Part shown: piece by piece, positions 1 through 7,501 of the stretch
Layout: each line of letters opens with the position of its first letter
Position numbering within the stretch: the stretch's first letter is position 1
From: Thioclava indica
GTDB lineage: Bacteria > Pseudomonadota > Alphaproteobacteria > Rhodobacterales > Rhodobacteraceae
Assembly (NCBI RefSeq): GCF_000714545.1
Contig: NZ_AUNB01000032.1
Coordinates: 1 to 35,919 of the forward strand
DNA length: 35,919 bases
Reading direction: 5' to 3'
The notes under the pieces: generated by a model
The model's database searches: none
Told to the model about the DNA's origin: nothing
Seen by the model: the letters and a program-made list of their open reading frames with translations, nothing else
Program-made: the position numbers and the translations under genes

Positions 1-191
1 GAAAGGTGGGGGCCAGACGCCGCTTACATCTCGTCGTCTTCCGCCCCGCAGCGAGTTAAATCAGATCACGCCCACCATCACCCTACCCGAATGGGCCGAG
101 TAGACGGCCAGACAGGTCGCACGGGGAAAAGTATGGGCTTACTATGCTCTGCGCTTCAAATGGTTCATACGCCACAGTCGAAAGCGCCAGG

Positions 192-216
192 GGCATCCAC
201 GCCATCAACAGAGCCA
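192..216 (+). repeat. 25-bp repeat, copy A
   Basis: The 25-bp sequence beginning GGCATCCACGCC and ending AACAGAGCCA occurs here and again, identical and in the same orientation, near 6735-6760. A 23/25 match lies inverted at 861-885. The flanks of the copies do not match each other. The nature of the repeat is unknown; it may be a remnant of an insertion-sequence coding or end region. Confidence 0.6.
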
Positions 217-269
217 CCAACGGCTAATCATGCACTAACTTTTAACACGGACCACCCAAGTGGGGCTGC

Positions 270-419
270 TCAACAACGCCGCGCAACCGCGCCCACCGAG
301 GCACCCTCAACCAACATCTCGGCCACAATTTGCGCCTTCACCGCATCCGGCCACCGACAGTGACCACGCGGCCCCACAACCATATCAATGTTGCTGAGAA
401 ACTCCGTTGAGTGCTCCAT
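270..419 (-). pseudogene. IS66-family TnpA (OrfA) N-terminal fragment
   Basis: The minus strand from an ATG at 419 encodes 49 residues ending CRWPDAVKAQIVAEMLVEG followed by ASVGAVARRC and a stop. This matches the N-terminal helix-turn-helix part of the small IS66 accessory protein, whose usual form has RRWPDEVKAxIVAETL then a GATVxAVARRYGL-type stretch. The intact protein is normally well over 100 residues, so this copy is cut off just inside the recognition helix, where unrelated sequence begins near 272. No TnpB or TnpC partner is present. Recognition is from memory of the family motif only. Confidence 0.6.
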
Positions 420-557
420 GGAGAAACTTCCTAATCATCCATCCATTGGGGCAGAATCTCGGATCAGGGGCGCACAAGGAGGTGGGGGCAGCGCATCGCT
501 TACGAGCCGCAGGCGCGACGACAAGATCAGGGAAGCCACTGCAGGAGTGAACAAAGA

Positions 558-650
558 CGGGGCGCCTGTGCGCGCGATCCAGAAAATCCTATCAAGAACA
601 AGCCGGTGGTTGGCCGGTTTCCGCCCATTCGGGGCGCGGACAGCCAAGAT
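558..650 (-). pseudogene. IS5-family transposase fragment
   Basis: On the minus strand about 30 residues containing GRKPANHRLVLDRIFWIART then GAP match the N-terminal part of IS5/IS427-type DDE transposases, where the usual continuation is WRDLPxxxG. After GAP (about position 558) the frame runs into unrelated sequence, and no DDE catalytic region is found nearby. It is a short relic, evidence that at least two different insertion sequences once occupied this region. Confidence 0.55.
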
Positions 651-860
651 GAACCGTTCAAAGAACGCTCACTCTTCGTCCGACATCAGGTCTCGTGCTA
701 AGCTGATCTTTTTTGCAGATACCAGCTTGAATCACGATCAGGCCGCAGTGGGAATCCCCTTTGTCGACAGGACCGGCGTTGTTGTGCAAATCAATGTTGG
801 GGCTGACGATCCCCTTTCCCGTTACTTTTCAGGCGATGGCCTCGATCTCGGCCCTGCCGA

Positions 861-885
861 GGGCTGTGTTGATGGCGTGGATGCC
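861..885 (-). repeat. 25-bp repeat, copy B (inverted, 23/25)
   Basis: This is the reverse complement of the repeat at 192-216 with two mismatches. Together the two copies form an inverted pair around the IS66 and IS5 fragments, spaced about 645 bp apart. No terminal inverted repeats or target duplications typical of a named element were identified beside it. Confidence 0.5.
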
Positions 886-971
886 ACCTACCTCATTGCG
901 CGTGACACTCTCACCGCAGCGTGACGTGCGCGGGCCTTGGTTTTTCTCGGCTTGGGCATCCTGCCTGAATA

Positions 972-1005
972 TTGGCGATGTGCGGCGCTCTCAAAGTATC
1001 GCCAA
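972..1005. promoter_or_regulatory. Inverted repeat upstream of importer operon
   Basis: TTGGCGAT (972-979) and ATCGCCAA (998-1005) are perfect 8-bp arms separated by 18 bp, about 115 bp upstream of the binding-protein start. The spacing suits either a two-site operator or a weak RNA hairpin. No regulator gene for the importer is adjacent, so the role is open. Confidence 0.3.
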
Positions 1006-1118
1006 GTCGTGACGTGGATTGAATGGCCGAATGCTCGAAACGGCCTTGGACGTGGCTTAGCTGCCTTACAGAGGAGCACCGCAACAGCCCCGAACTGTGG
1101 GGCATAGGGAGGAAAATT

Positions 1119-2372
1119 ATGACATTCAAAGGTTCGAGGCTGACCGCAGCCAGCGCCGCTTTCGCACTTGCCGCCGCGATTGGAACCACCGGCGCAAGCG
1201 CGCAAACCGCCCCCAGCGTCATCAAGATTGGTACACTTTATGCAGGCTCGGGCGAGTTTGCTGTCTCGTCGCAGGCGCAATATGACGGACTGAAATTCTG
1301 GGCTAAGAAGGTGAACAAGGACGGCGGCGTTTTTGTGAAGGCCTATAACAAGAAAATCCCGGTCAAGATTGTCGCCTATGACGACCAAAGCTCAACATCG
1401 ACCGCGACGACGCTTTATAATCAATTGATCACTCAGGATCATGTCGATCTGCTGGTCGCTGATTTTGGTTCGGTGCTGACCTCGGTCGCTGTTCCGCTTG
1501 CCAAAGAGCACAATCAGCTATTGGTCGACGTGACCGGATCGTCAGCAGGCTTTTTCAGCAACGATAATAAGTATCTGGTTGATCTGTCGATCCCGTCATC
1601 GGGGGTATGGCCGATTCCGCTCGCGAAACACCTGATCAAGCAAGGCGTGAAAAAAGTCGCGATTGTCTACGGCTCGAATGATTTTGACAGCTCACAGGCC
1701 GATACGCTGAAGAGCGAGTTGAAGAAGGCGGGCATCACCCCGGTCTATGACCATGCAGTTCCCACCAACGAGACGAATTACACCGTTCTGTTGCATGCCG
1801 CCGCCGCAACCAAACCGCAGGCGATGGTTGAACTGGGTTACATGTCCAACGATGTGGCTTTTCTGAAGTCGCTAAAATCAAGCGGACTGCATTTCCCGAT
1901 GGTCTTCACGATTTTCCCCGGCCAGTTCAAGGCGCTGATGGAAAAGAACGCAGGCAAGGATGCGCTGGCCTACACCTATTCCTACCCTGCCCCGCCAATG
2001 ATCAAATATGAACAGGTCAGCCTTGGTCTGAACACCGATCAGTTCATCAAGGCTTGGGAGGCAGACGGCCACAAATCCGCGCCCAATTTTGTTAACACAG
2101 CGGGCTACAGCACCGGGATATTGTTGGCCAAGGCCTTGAGCACCGCGCCCGATATGAAGCAGCTTACGATCCGCAGCACGCTTGAGGGATTCTCGGGCAA
2201 CACCTCGACATTGGTCGGGCCCTTCGCGCTAAGCCAAACGGGCGCGCAAATGGGCGAGAGGCTGCCGGTCGCGCAGTTCCAGCCCCAGAAGGATGGCAGC
2301 CTCAAAACCGTCGTCGTCTATCCCGACGCGATGGCGACTGGCAAAGCAATCTATCCTGCCCCGCAGGGCTAA
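1119..2372 (+). CDS. ABC transporter periplasmic substrate-binding protein (LivK/amide type)
   Basis: This 417-residue protein is the extracytoplasmic receptor of the importer encoded by the next four genes. The ATG at 1119 is preceded by GGGAGG; an upstream in-frame start at 1023 would put 32 extra residues before the signal peptide and is rejected. Residues 1-28 form a signal peptide (basic start, Ala-rich core, ASA before QT). The mature part opens with IKIGTLYAGSGEFA, typical of the type 1 periplasmic-binding fold (Peripla_BP_6) of branched-chain amino acid, amide and urea receptors. No sequence feature fixes the ligand; it could be an amino acid, amide or aromatic acid. A hairpin follows the gene before livH, as is common where the receptor is needed in excess. 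Confidence 0.9.
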   Translation: MTFKGSRLTAASAAFALAAAIGTTGASAQTAPSVIKIGTLYAGSGEFAVSSQAQYDGLKFWAKKVNKDGGVFVKAYNKKIPVKIVAYDDQSSTSTATTLYNQLITQDHVDLLVADFGSVLTSVAVPLAKEHNQLLVDVTGSSAGFFSNDNKYLVDLSIPSSGVWPIPLAKHLIKQGVKKVAIVYGSNDFDSSQADTLKSELKKAGITPVYDHAVPTNETNYTVLLHAAAATKPQAMVELGYMSNDVAFLKSLKSSGLHFPMVFTIFPGQFKALMEKNAGKDALAYTYSYPAPPMIKYEQVSLGLNTDQFIKAWEADGHKSAPNFVNTAGYSTGILLAKALSTAPDMKQLTIRSTLEGFSGNTSTLVGPFALSQTGAQMGERLPVAQFQPQKDGSLKTVVVYPDAMATGKAIYPAPQG

Positions 2373-2398
2373 GGCCGCCTTGGTAACATGAAACGTGC

Positions 2399-2426
2399 AG
2401 GGCGGTCCCGGTATGAGGGCCGCCCT
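2399..2426 (+). terminator. Intercistronic hairpin between receptor and livH
   Basis: AGGGCGG-T-CCC (2399-2409) pairs with GGGCCGCCCT (2417-2426), ten base pairs with one bulged T and a 7-nt loop. There is no U-run. The hairpin sits 27 bp after the receptor stop and 18 bp before livH. Such elements usually stabilise the upstream mRNA or partly attenuate transcription so that the receptor is made in excess over the membrane parts. Confidence 0.6.
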
Positions 2427-2444
2427 TACTGACGGAGGGGGCGC

Positions 2445-3329
2445 ATGACGGCGTTATTGGAATACGCGATCGTCGGAGGATTGCTTTACGGCATCTTCTT
2501 TGGATTGGTGGCGGTGGGGCTAAATCTGATTTTCGGGGTGATGCGGATCATCAATCTGGCCCATGGCGAGTTCGTCGTGCTGGGTGGCTTTGGAGCCTAC
2601 TGGCTGACCTCGGCGTTTGGGCTGAACCCGCTTTGGGGTGTGCCGCTTGCGGCGCTCGGGGCGGTCGTGATCGGCTTTCCGCTCTATTACGCCATCGTGC
2701 CCCGGCTCCAGCGGTCGCGCGACCCCGAGATGCTATCCTTCATCCTCTTCTTCGGACTTGCACAGGTCATTGAGGCACTCGTGACGCTGGGTTTTGGTCC
2801 CGATCAACGGACGTTGCCATCAGATGCGCTTGGTTCGGGCAGCCCCTCGGTATTTGGGCAAGCCTTTCCCGAAAGCTGGTGGTGGGCGGCAGGTATTTCG
2901 GTCGTCGCGATAGTCGGGCTATGGCTCTACCTCACGCGAACCCGGCTGGGATTTGCCACCCGCGCGATCATGGCCAACCGCGACGAGGCCCTGGCGACCG
3001 GGATCAGTGTTGATCGCGTTTCATCGATCGCATTCATCATCGGCCTCGCGCTGGCGGGCGCTGCGGGGGTGTTCGTGCCTTATCTGCAAGGCTCGGTTGC
3101 GCCCGGCATCGGAAACGATCTAACCACCACGTCCTTCGCAATATTAATCATCGGATCTCTTGGCAATCCGATTGGAACACTTCTTGGCGGACTGGTATTC
3201 GGTGTCGGCTCGATGCTGATGCAAACCTTCTATGCCTCGTGGTCAAACCTTGTTCCCTACGTTTTGCTTGTCGCGATCGTGCTGATCCGTCCGCAGGGGC
3301 TTTTTGGAAAGTCGGTGCGTCATGCTTAA
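2445..3329 (+). CDS. Branched-chain-type ABC permease LivH
   Basis: A 294-residue integral membrane permease, the usual LivH size, with about eight hydrophobic segments. The family hallmarks are GLNLIFGVMRIINLAHGE (about residues 25-42) and a C-terminal IRPQGLFG. It pairs with LivM to form the translocation channel in the inner membrane. The ATG is preceded by GGAGGGGG. The last codons overlap the start of livM, which points to translational coupling. Gene order receptor-H-M-G-F is the standard one. Confidence 0.93.
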   Translation: MTALLEYAIVGGLLYGIFFGLVAVGLNLIFGVMRIINLAHGEFVVLGGFGAYWLTSAFGLNPLWGVPLAALGAVVIGFPLYYAIVPRLQRSRDPEMLSFILFFGLAQVIEALVTLGFGPDQRTLPSDALGSGSPSVFGQAFPESWWWAAGISVVAIVGLWLYLTRTRLGFATRAIMANRDEALATGISVDRVSSIAFIIGLALAGAAGVFVPYLQGSVAPGIGNDLTTTSFAILIIGSLGNPIGTLLGGLVFGVGSMLMQTFYASWSNLVPYVLLVAIVLIRPQGLFGKSVRHA

Positions 3330-4254
3330 GTCGAATTGGTCTCGCTTCTGGCCGGGGATGTTGGTCGCTGCGCTATTGGCTTTGGTCTTCTCCGTGGCGC
3401 CGATGGGATATGGCAATACCTCCCTTCTGTTCATGATGATGACCTTCATTGTCCTCGCCCAAGGGCTGAACCTGCTTTACGGCTTCACCGGCTATCTGCC
3501 CTTTGGCTATGTCGGTTTTTTCGGCACCGGAGCGTATGCTGCGGCGCTGATGGTGATGAAACTGCACGCGCCGGTCTGGGCCGCGGTGCTGGCGGGCCCG
3601 CTGGCGTCGATGGCGATCGCGCTTGTCTTGGGGCCGCTGCTGCGGCTGTCTGGGGCGTATTTCTCGATTGCCAACCTTGCCGCCTCGCAGATTCTATTCT
3701 TTGTCATCTCAAACCCGCATATGACGGGCATCACAGGTGGCCCCTACGGCGTCAAGCTGGACCGGATATTTGCCCCGACCGCCAGCTATGCGGCGATGAT
3801 CGTGTTGGTCGTGCTGACCACTCTGATCGCGGCTTACTTCCGGTATTCGCGCTTTGGTCAGGGGCTGCGTGCGATGGCCGACGACCCCGTCAGTGCCGAG
3901 ATGAGCGCGATCCCCGTGGTCAGGATGCGCCTGATGGCGTGGCTGACCTCTGCTGCGGTGGCTGGCCTCGCCGGAGCGATTTATGCATGGAACCTGTCGG
4001 TGTTTTACCCGGACGCGGTTTTCAGCTTGCAGATATCGATCTTTGCAATCGTGTTCGCGCTTTTTGGCGGCGTTGGCACTGTGTTGGGCCCGATCATCGG
4101 AGCAGGCTTGTTATATGCGCTTTATAATGCAATCGGCATTTCGGCACCGCAATATTTCCAACTGATCTACGGCGTTCTGATCGTCGGATTGGTGATGTTC
4201 TTGCCCGAGGGGATCCTCTCGCTGCTGACCCGGAGGGGCATCAATGTCTTCTGA
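3322..4254 (+). CDS. Branched-chain-type ABC permease LivM
   Basis: A 310-residue membrane permease, partner of LivH. It carries QGLNLLYGFTGYLPFGYVGF near residues 45-65, the LivM counterpart of the LivH signature, and ends with a PEGILSLL stretch. The ATG at 3322 overlaps the livH stop and has GGAAAG about ten bases upstream; a TTG at 3304 in the same frame is less likely. The C-terminus overlaps livG by 11 bp. Multiple transmembrane helices are evident along the length. Confidence 0.92.
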   Translation: MLKSNWSRFWPGMLVAALLALVFSVAPMGYGNTSLLFMMMTFIVLAQGLNLLYGFTGYLPFGYVGFFGTGAYAAALMVMKLHAPVWAAVLAGPLASMAIALVLGPLLRLSGAYFSIANLAASQILFFVISNPHMTGITGGPYGVKLDRIFAPTASYAAMIVLVVLTTLIAAYFRYSRFGQGLRAMADDPVSAEMSAIPVVRMRLMAWLTSAAVAGLAGAIYAWNLSVFYPDAVFSLQISIFAIVFALFGGVGTVLGPIIGAGLLYALYNAIGISAPQYFQLIYGVLIVGLVMFLPEGILSLLTRRGINVF

Positions 4255-4954
4255 ACCGCTTTTGAAATTGTCTGGCATTGAGAAATCCTTTTCTGGATTG
4301 AAAGTTCTCAACGGTGTGAACTTCGATCTGCAAAAGGGTGAAATCATTGGACTTGTCGGTCCGAACGGATCTGGAAAAACCTCGGTCATCAACCTGATCT
4401 CGGGTGTTTTGCGCCCCGACTCTGGCACGATCCGGTTTAACGGCTCCGAAGTTCAAACCTTGCCAAGCCATACGCGAGTGAAAGCGGGGATCAACCGGTC
4501 GTTTCAGGTTCCCAAATGCTTTGTCTCGATGACCGTGCGCGAAAATATTGAGGTCGCCGCGCATTTCAGCGGCCAAGACGCCGATACATCCGCGATCTTG
4601 GCCGAGATCGGGCTGAAGCATCTGGCCGACAAATCCGCCGGGGCGTTGACGGCGAACCAGCAAAAGATGCTGGATCTCGGGCGCGCCCTGGCGACACGGC
4701 CAAAACTGCTGCTGGTCGATGAAATCGGCGCGGGTCTGAACCCGGCGGAACTGTCCGGAATCGCGACCCTTCTCAAGGGGATCACTGCGCGCGGCGTGTC
4801 GCTGATTGTGGTGGAGCATCTGATGGAGTTTCTCAACGCGCTGACTGAGCGGGTGATCGTTTTATCTGCGGGAAAAATCATTTTTGAGGGTAGCCTAGAG
4901 GCCGCCTCTCGGGATGCAGCCGTGGTCACCGCGTTTTTTGGAGGTGCGGTATGA
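4244..4954 (+). CDS. Branched-chain-type ABC ATPase LivG
   Basis: A 236-residue cytoplasmic ATPase. Walker A is GPNGSGKT (39-46), Walker B is LLLVDE (155-160), and H192 in VVEHLMEFL is the switch histidine. The signature motif is atypical: LTANQQK (135-141) where most LivG proteins have L(S/P/A)(Y/G)GQQ, so the glycine before Gln is an Asn. The ATG has GGAGGGG upstream and overlaps the end of livM by 11 bp; the stop overlaps the livF start (ATGA). It should drive import together with LivF. Confidence 0.92.
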   Translation: MSSEPLLKLSGIEKSFSGLKVLNGVNFDLQKGEIIGLVGPNGSGKTSVINLISGVLRPDSGTIRFNGSEVQTLPSHTRVKAGINRSFQVPKCFVSMTVRENIEVAAHFSGQDADTSAILAEIGLKHLADKSAGALTANQQKMLDLGRALATRPKLLLVDEIGAGLNPAELSGIATLLKGITARGVSLIVVEHLMEFLNALTERVIVLSAGKIIFEGSLEAASRDAAVVTAFFGGAV

Positions 4955-5667
4955 GTGCGTTGTTGGAAGTCGACAAGGTCGAGGCGGGTTACGGTGATGT
5001 GCAGGTTCTTTGGGGCGCCGACATGACGGTCGCCAAGGGCGAGACCGTGCTGTTGATGGGCGTGAATGGCGCTGGCAAGACGACGCTGCTGCGCTCCTTG
5101 GTCGGGTTACAGCCTTGCCGTGGCGGAGCGATCTGCCTGAACGGCAAGGATATCAGCGCGCTAAAACCCGACGCGCGGATCCGGCGCGGGATGGCCTACA
5201 TGTCAGAACTGGGGGTTTTCCCGACCCTGTCGATTGCTGAAAACCTGCGCCTTGGTGCCTATGCGCTGTCGGGGTCGCAGGCGAGCCAGCGAGCCGATCA
5301 GATGTATCAAATGTTTCCTGATCTCGCGAAAAAGCGGCGCGCTGCGGCGGCATCTCTGTCGGGCGGGCAGCGCAAGATGCTGGGCCTTGCCAAGACGCTC
5401 ATGTCGGGGGCGGACCTGATCTTGCTGGACGAGCCGTCGTCGGGTCTGGCGCCGGTCTTTGTCAGTCAGGTGATCGAGACGCTGAAAGAGGTAATTGGGA
5501 CCGGAACGTCGCTGCTGATCGCCGAGCAGAATATCGCCTTTCTGGCGCTTGCCGACCGCGGCTATCTCATGGATCACGGTCGCATGGAAGTGTCCGGCAC
5601 GCGCGCAGAGCTGGAAGGTTCGGACGCGGTGCGAAAGGCGTATTTCGGTGTAAGTGCAGAGGGTTAG
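4951..5667 (+). CDS. Branched-chain-type ABC ATPase LivF
   Basis: A 238-residue ATPase, second motor subunit of the importer. Walker A is GVNGAGKTT (37-45), the signature is a regular LSGGQRK, Walker B is LILLDEP, and the gene ends in the usual VRKAYFG motif found at LivF C-termini. It starts in an ATGA overlap with livG behind GGAGG. No clear hairpin terminator follows before the convergent minus-strand gene that ends at 5731. Confidence 0.93.
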   Translation: MSALLEVDKVEAGYGDVQVLWGADMTVAKGETVLLMGVNGAGKTTLLRSLVGLQPCRGGAICLNGKDISALKPDARIRRGMAYMSELGVFPTLSIAENLRLGAYALSGSQASQRADQMYQMFPDLAKKRRAAAASLSGGQRKMLGLAKTLMSGADLILLDEPSSGLAPVFVSQVIETLKEVIGTGTSLLIAEQNIAFLALADRGYLMDHGRMEVSGTRAELEGSDAVRKAYFGVSAEG

Positions 5668-5730
5668 GCGGCGTCTTTTCCTTGATGGATGCAGCTTTCG
5701 CGCCCGACATACTTTTCGCTCGACACCCCC

Positions 5731-6615
5731 CTAAAGCCGCCCAACACGCCAGTCGCCGCGATACCCCCTACTCAAATGCGCCGCGACGATCTGAAACCCG
5801 CTTTGTGGCCAGCCATCACCCTTTGGCGTATCGACAAAGAGTAGCTCCGATACGCCAAAGCCGTGCTCTTCGAGATCGCGCAACCGCGCTTTCGTCGTTA
5901 TATTCGTCAGCGGGGCGAGCCAGACGATATTATCCGCAACCCGCATCGCATGCTGGGTAAACGCCCTGATTTGCGACCAGGGTGGATTTGTCATCACCCA
6001 GTCCACCCTCTCGCCCCATGCGAAAAAATTGCGCCCCGCCGAAACTTCGCACCAATCCCGCTCGAGATGACTGGGAAACTGGTTGTAGAAGGCCCCTTCC
6101 CCGCGCGAGGGATCAAGAATTCTACCCGACATGGCATGCGAAAAATGCCCGATGATCGCCCGTGCAAGCGCAGGCGGTGTCATGACGATATCCTGCTCTG
6201 ACCCGTTCGATGCAGGACTTAGCGGCCGCCCCTTCTCGGCGCCTATTGGCTGAACCACTTTGCGCATTCGAAGAGCCGCGAGCATTTTCAGCAACGTCGG
6301 CACGCGCCCCACAAAGGTCTTCTCCAGATTCATGATCGTGATCCGGCTACAACCGACGCGGCGCGCCATCTCGGCCTGCGAAATCCCGAGAGCTTTGCGG
6401 CGTTCGCAAAGCACGTCACCAGCACTCTCTGCGCTCGGGGCCCAGGCCCAACGCAGATCGAGCACCGTCAACACAGCTGTTAGCGAGCGGATGGTGCCCT
6501 GACCATTCTCCAGTTCACGCAATGTGGGGATGCTGATACCAGCACGCTTGGCAACCTGCGCTTGCGACAGACCAAGTGCGCGGCGTTGATCTTTAAGGAT
6601 TTGAAGTGAGGACAT
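5731..6615 (-). CDS. Double XRE helix-turn-helix / adenine-type DNA methyltransferase fusion
   Basis: A 294-residue protein with three parts. Residues 5-55 and 67-118 are two XRE/Cro-type helix-turn-helix domains (RRALGLSQAQVAKRAGIS and RRKALGISQAEMARRVGC). Residues 143-290 resemble a compact class I methyltransferase: a TPPALARAII entry helix, motif I ILDPSRGEGAF (166-176) for S-adenosylmethionine, and NPPW (210-213), the catalytic motif IV of N6-adenine enzymes. No specificity domain or restriction nuclease is nearby, so it is a solitary, probably regulatory or phage-derived enzyme. The ATG sits directly below a palindrome that overlaps its own promoter, suggesting autoregulation. It runs convergent to livF. 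Confidence 0.75.
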   Translation of the reverse strand: MSSLQILKDQRRALGLSQAQVAKRAGISIPTLRELENGQGTIRSLTAVLTVLDLRWAWAPSAESAGDVLCERRKALGISQAEMARRVGCSRITIMNLEKTFVGRVPTLLKMLAALRMRKVVQPIGAEKGRPLSPASNGSEQDIVMTPPALARAIIGHFSHAMSGRILDPSRGEGAFYNQFPSHLERDWCEVSAGRNFFAWGERVDWVMTNPPWSQIRAFTQHAMRVADNIVWLAPLTNITTKARLRDLEEHGFGVSELLFVDTPKGDGWPQSGFQIVAAHLSRGYRGDWRVGRL

Positions 6616-6619
6616 GCTA

Positions 6620-6660
6620 AAATTTCTTTCTATTCAAATGCGCATAAAAGAAAGAAATTT
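6620..6660 (-). promoter_or_regulatory. Palindromic operator of the HTH-methyltransferase gene
   Basis: AAATTTCTTTCT (6620-6631) and AGAAAGAAATTT (6649-6660) are perfect 12-bp inverted arms with a 17-bp spacer that itself holds the palindrome ATGCGCAT (6638-6645). The site begins 5 bp before the start codon and covers the -10 box of the predicted promoter. Placement and symmetry are those of an autorepressor site for the XRE domains of the downstream protein; two helix-turn-helix domains per chain could suit such widely spaced arms. Confidence 0.6.
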
Positions 6661-6686
6661 ATACCATGCACAAACGAGAATACCAA
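6658..6686 (-). promoter_or_regulatory. Predicted sigma70-type promoter of the HTH-methyltransferase gene
   Basis: On the minus strand TTGGTA (plus 6681-6686) and TATAAA (plus 6658-6663) are separated by 17 bp, close to the consensus TTGACA-N17-TATAAT. The distal arm of the palindrome overlaps the -10 hexamer, so binding would block polymerase. The predicted leader would be only about 35 nt. Confidence 0.5.
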
Positions 6687-6734
6687 ACCGCATGCAAGGC
6701 GGGGACTTCTAGAACAATACGTCATTGCCCCACC

Positions 6735-6760
6735 GGCATCCACGCCATCAACAGAGCCAG
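6735..6760 (+). repeat. 25-bp repeat, copy C
   Basis: Identical to the 25-bp sequence at 192-216 and in the same orientation. It lies just beyond the 3' end of the Crp-type gene and upstream of the methyltransferase promoter. With copy A it brackets the importer operon and the methyltransferase gene. The exact position may be off by one base. Confidence 0.55.
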
Positions 6761-6769
6761 TCACGCGGA

Positions 6770-7501
6770 TCAGACTATCATCGGGCCAGTGTTATCCAGA
6801 TAGTCCGTGTGAAACCCCGAGAGATCCACCAATTTGTCGAAATCGTCAAACGTCACCCTGCCAGTGCGAAACGTCAAAAGCCCGTCTTCGCGCAGGATCC
6901 GCAGAACACGATTGACATGGATGGCACTGAGCCCAAGCGCATCGGCCAGATGATATTGCGTCAAAGGACAGTCGAAGCCGCGCTTCGTGGCCAGCCCGAC
7001 GAGTTCGAGACGCGCCCCAAGCTCCAGCAGGAAATGCGCCATACGTTCCACGGCATCGCGTCGCCCAAGGCTGACCAGCCGCTCGGCGACGATCGCTTCG
7101 TCCGATGAGGCCGCCCAAAGCATGGCGGTCGCCAGACGGGGCGTCGTCGAGAAGGCTTGCAGGAGCTGGGTGGTCTTGACCTCTGAGGCCCGCGAACTCG
7201 TGATGGCCTCGATACTGTGATCCGCGCTGCGAAACAGCAGACTTCGAAGGCCCAGAAAATCGCCAGGAATTCGAAAATCCACGATCTGCCGACTGCCCCC
7301 TTTTAGGATTTTGCACGAACACATCCACCCGTCTAGCAAAACCCAGGCACAATGACCCTTCTGCCCCTCATGGAGCAGTTCATCCCCTGCTACAAAGGAC
7401 CGCGGTCGGCGTTGAAACGTGTCCAGAGCGTCCAGTTCAGCCTCCGACAGTGTCGCGAAGGCTCCAAGTTTGCGATGCAATGGGCTGCTATGCGCGATCA
7501 T
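6770..7501 (-). CDS. Crp/Fnr-family transcriptional regulator
   Basis: A 243-residue regulator with an N-terminal cyclic-nucleotide-binding-like beta barrel (about 20-135, including GDELLHEGQKGHCAWVLLDG) and a C-terminal winged helix-turn-helix (about 170-225, with LTQYHLADALGLSAIHVNRV and LREDGLL). The four-cysteine cluster of FNR is absent, so it is not an oxygen-sensing iron-sulfur type; the ligand is unknown. The ATG at 7501 follows GGAGGGGG by ten bases; the longer frame from 7570 lacks such a site. It stands alone. Targets cannot be told, though the EPS locus begins next door. Confidence 0.85.
   Translation of the reverse strand: MIAHSSPLHRKLGAFATLSEAELDALDTFQRRPRSFVAGDELLHEGQKGHCAWVLLDGWMCSCKILKGGSRQIVDFRIPGDFLGLRSLLFRSADHSIEAITSSRASEVKTTQLLQAFSTTPRLATAMLWAASSDEAIVAERLVSLGRRDAVERMAHFLLELGARLELVGLATKRGFDCPLTQYHLADALGLSAIHVNRVLRILREDGLLTFRTGRVTFDDFDKLVDLSGFHTDYLDNTGPMIV

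Larger units (their letters stand above)
1..1118. other. Decayed region with insertion-sequence fragments
   Basis: About 1.1 kb upstream of the importer operon holds no intact gene. Short stretches on the minus strand read as pieces of IS66-type and IS5-type transposase genes (listed separately), each broken after 30-50 residues, and two copies of a 25-bp repeat lie here in opposite orientation. The open frames across 91-924 do not read like a single coherent protein. The segment looks like a landing pad where elements inserted into one another and then decayed. Its last 150 bp should carry the promoter of the importer operon; no clear sigma70 promoter stands out. Confidence 0.6.

Noticed and set aside
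388-924. Plus-strand frame of 178 codons in the decayed region
   Set aside because: It runs antisense through the IS5-type fragment and the inverted 25-bp repeat, shows no domain and changes character along its length.
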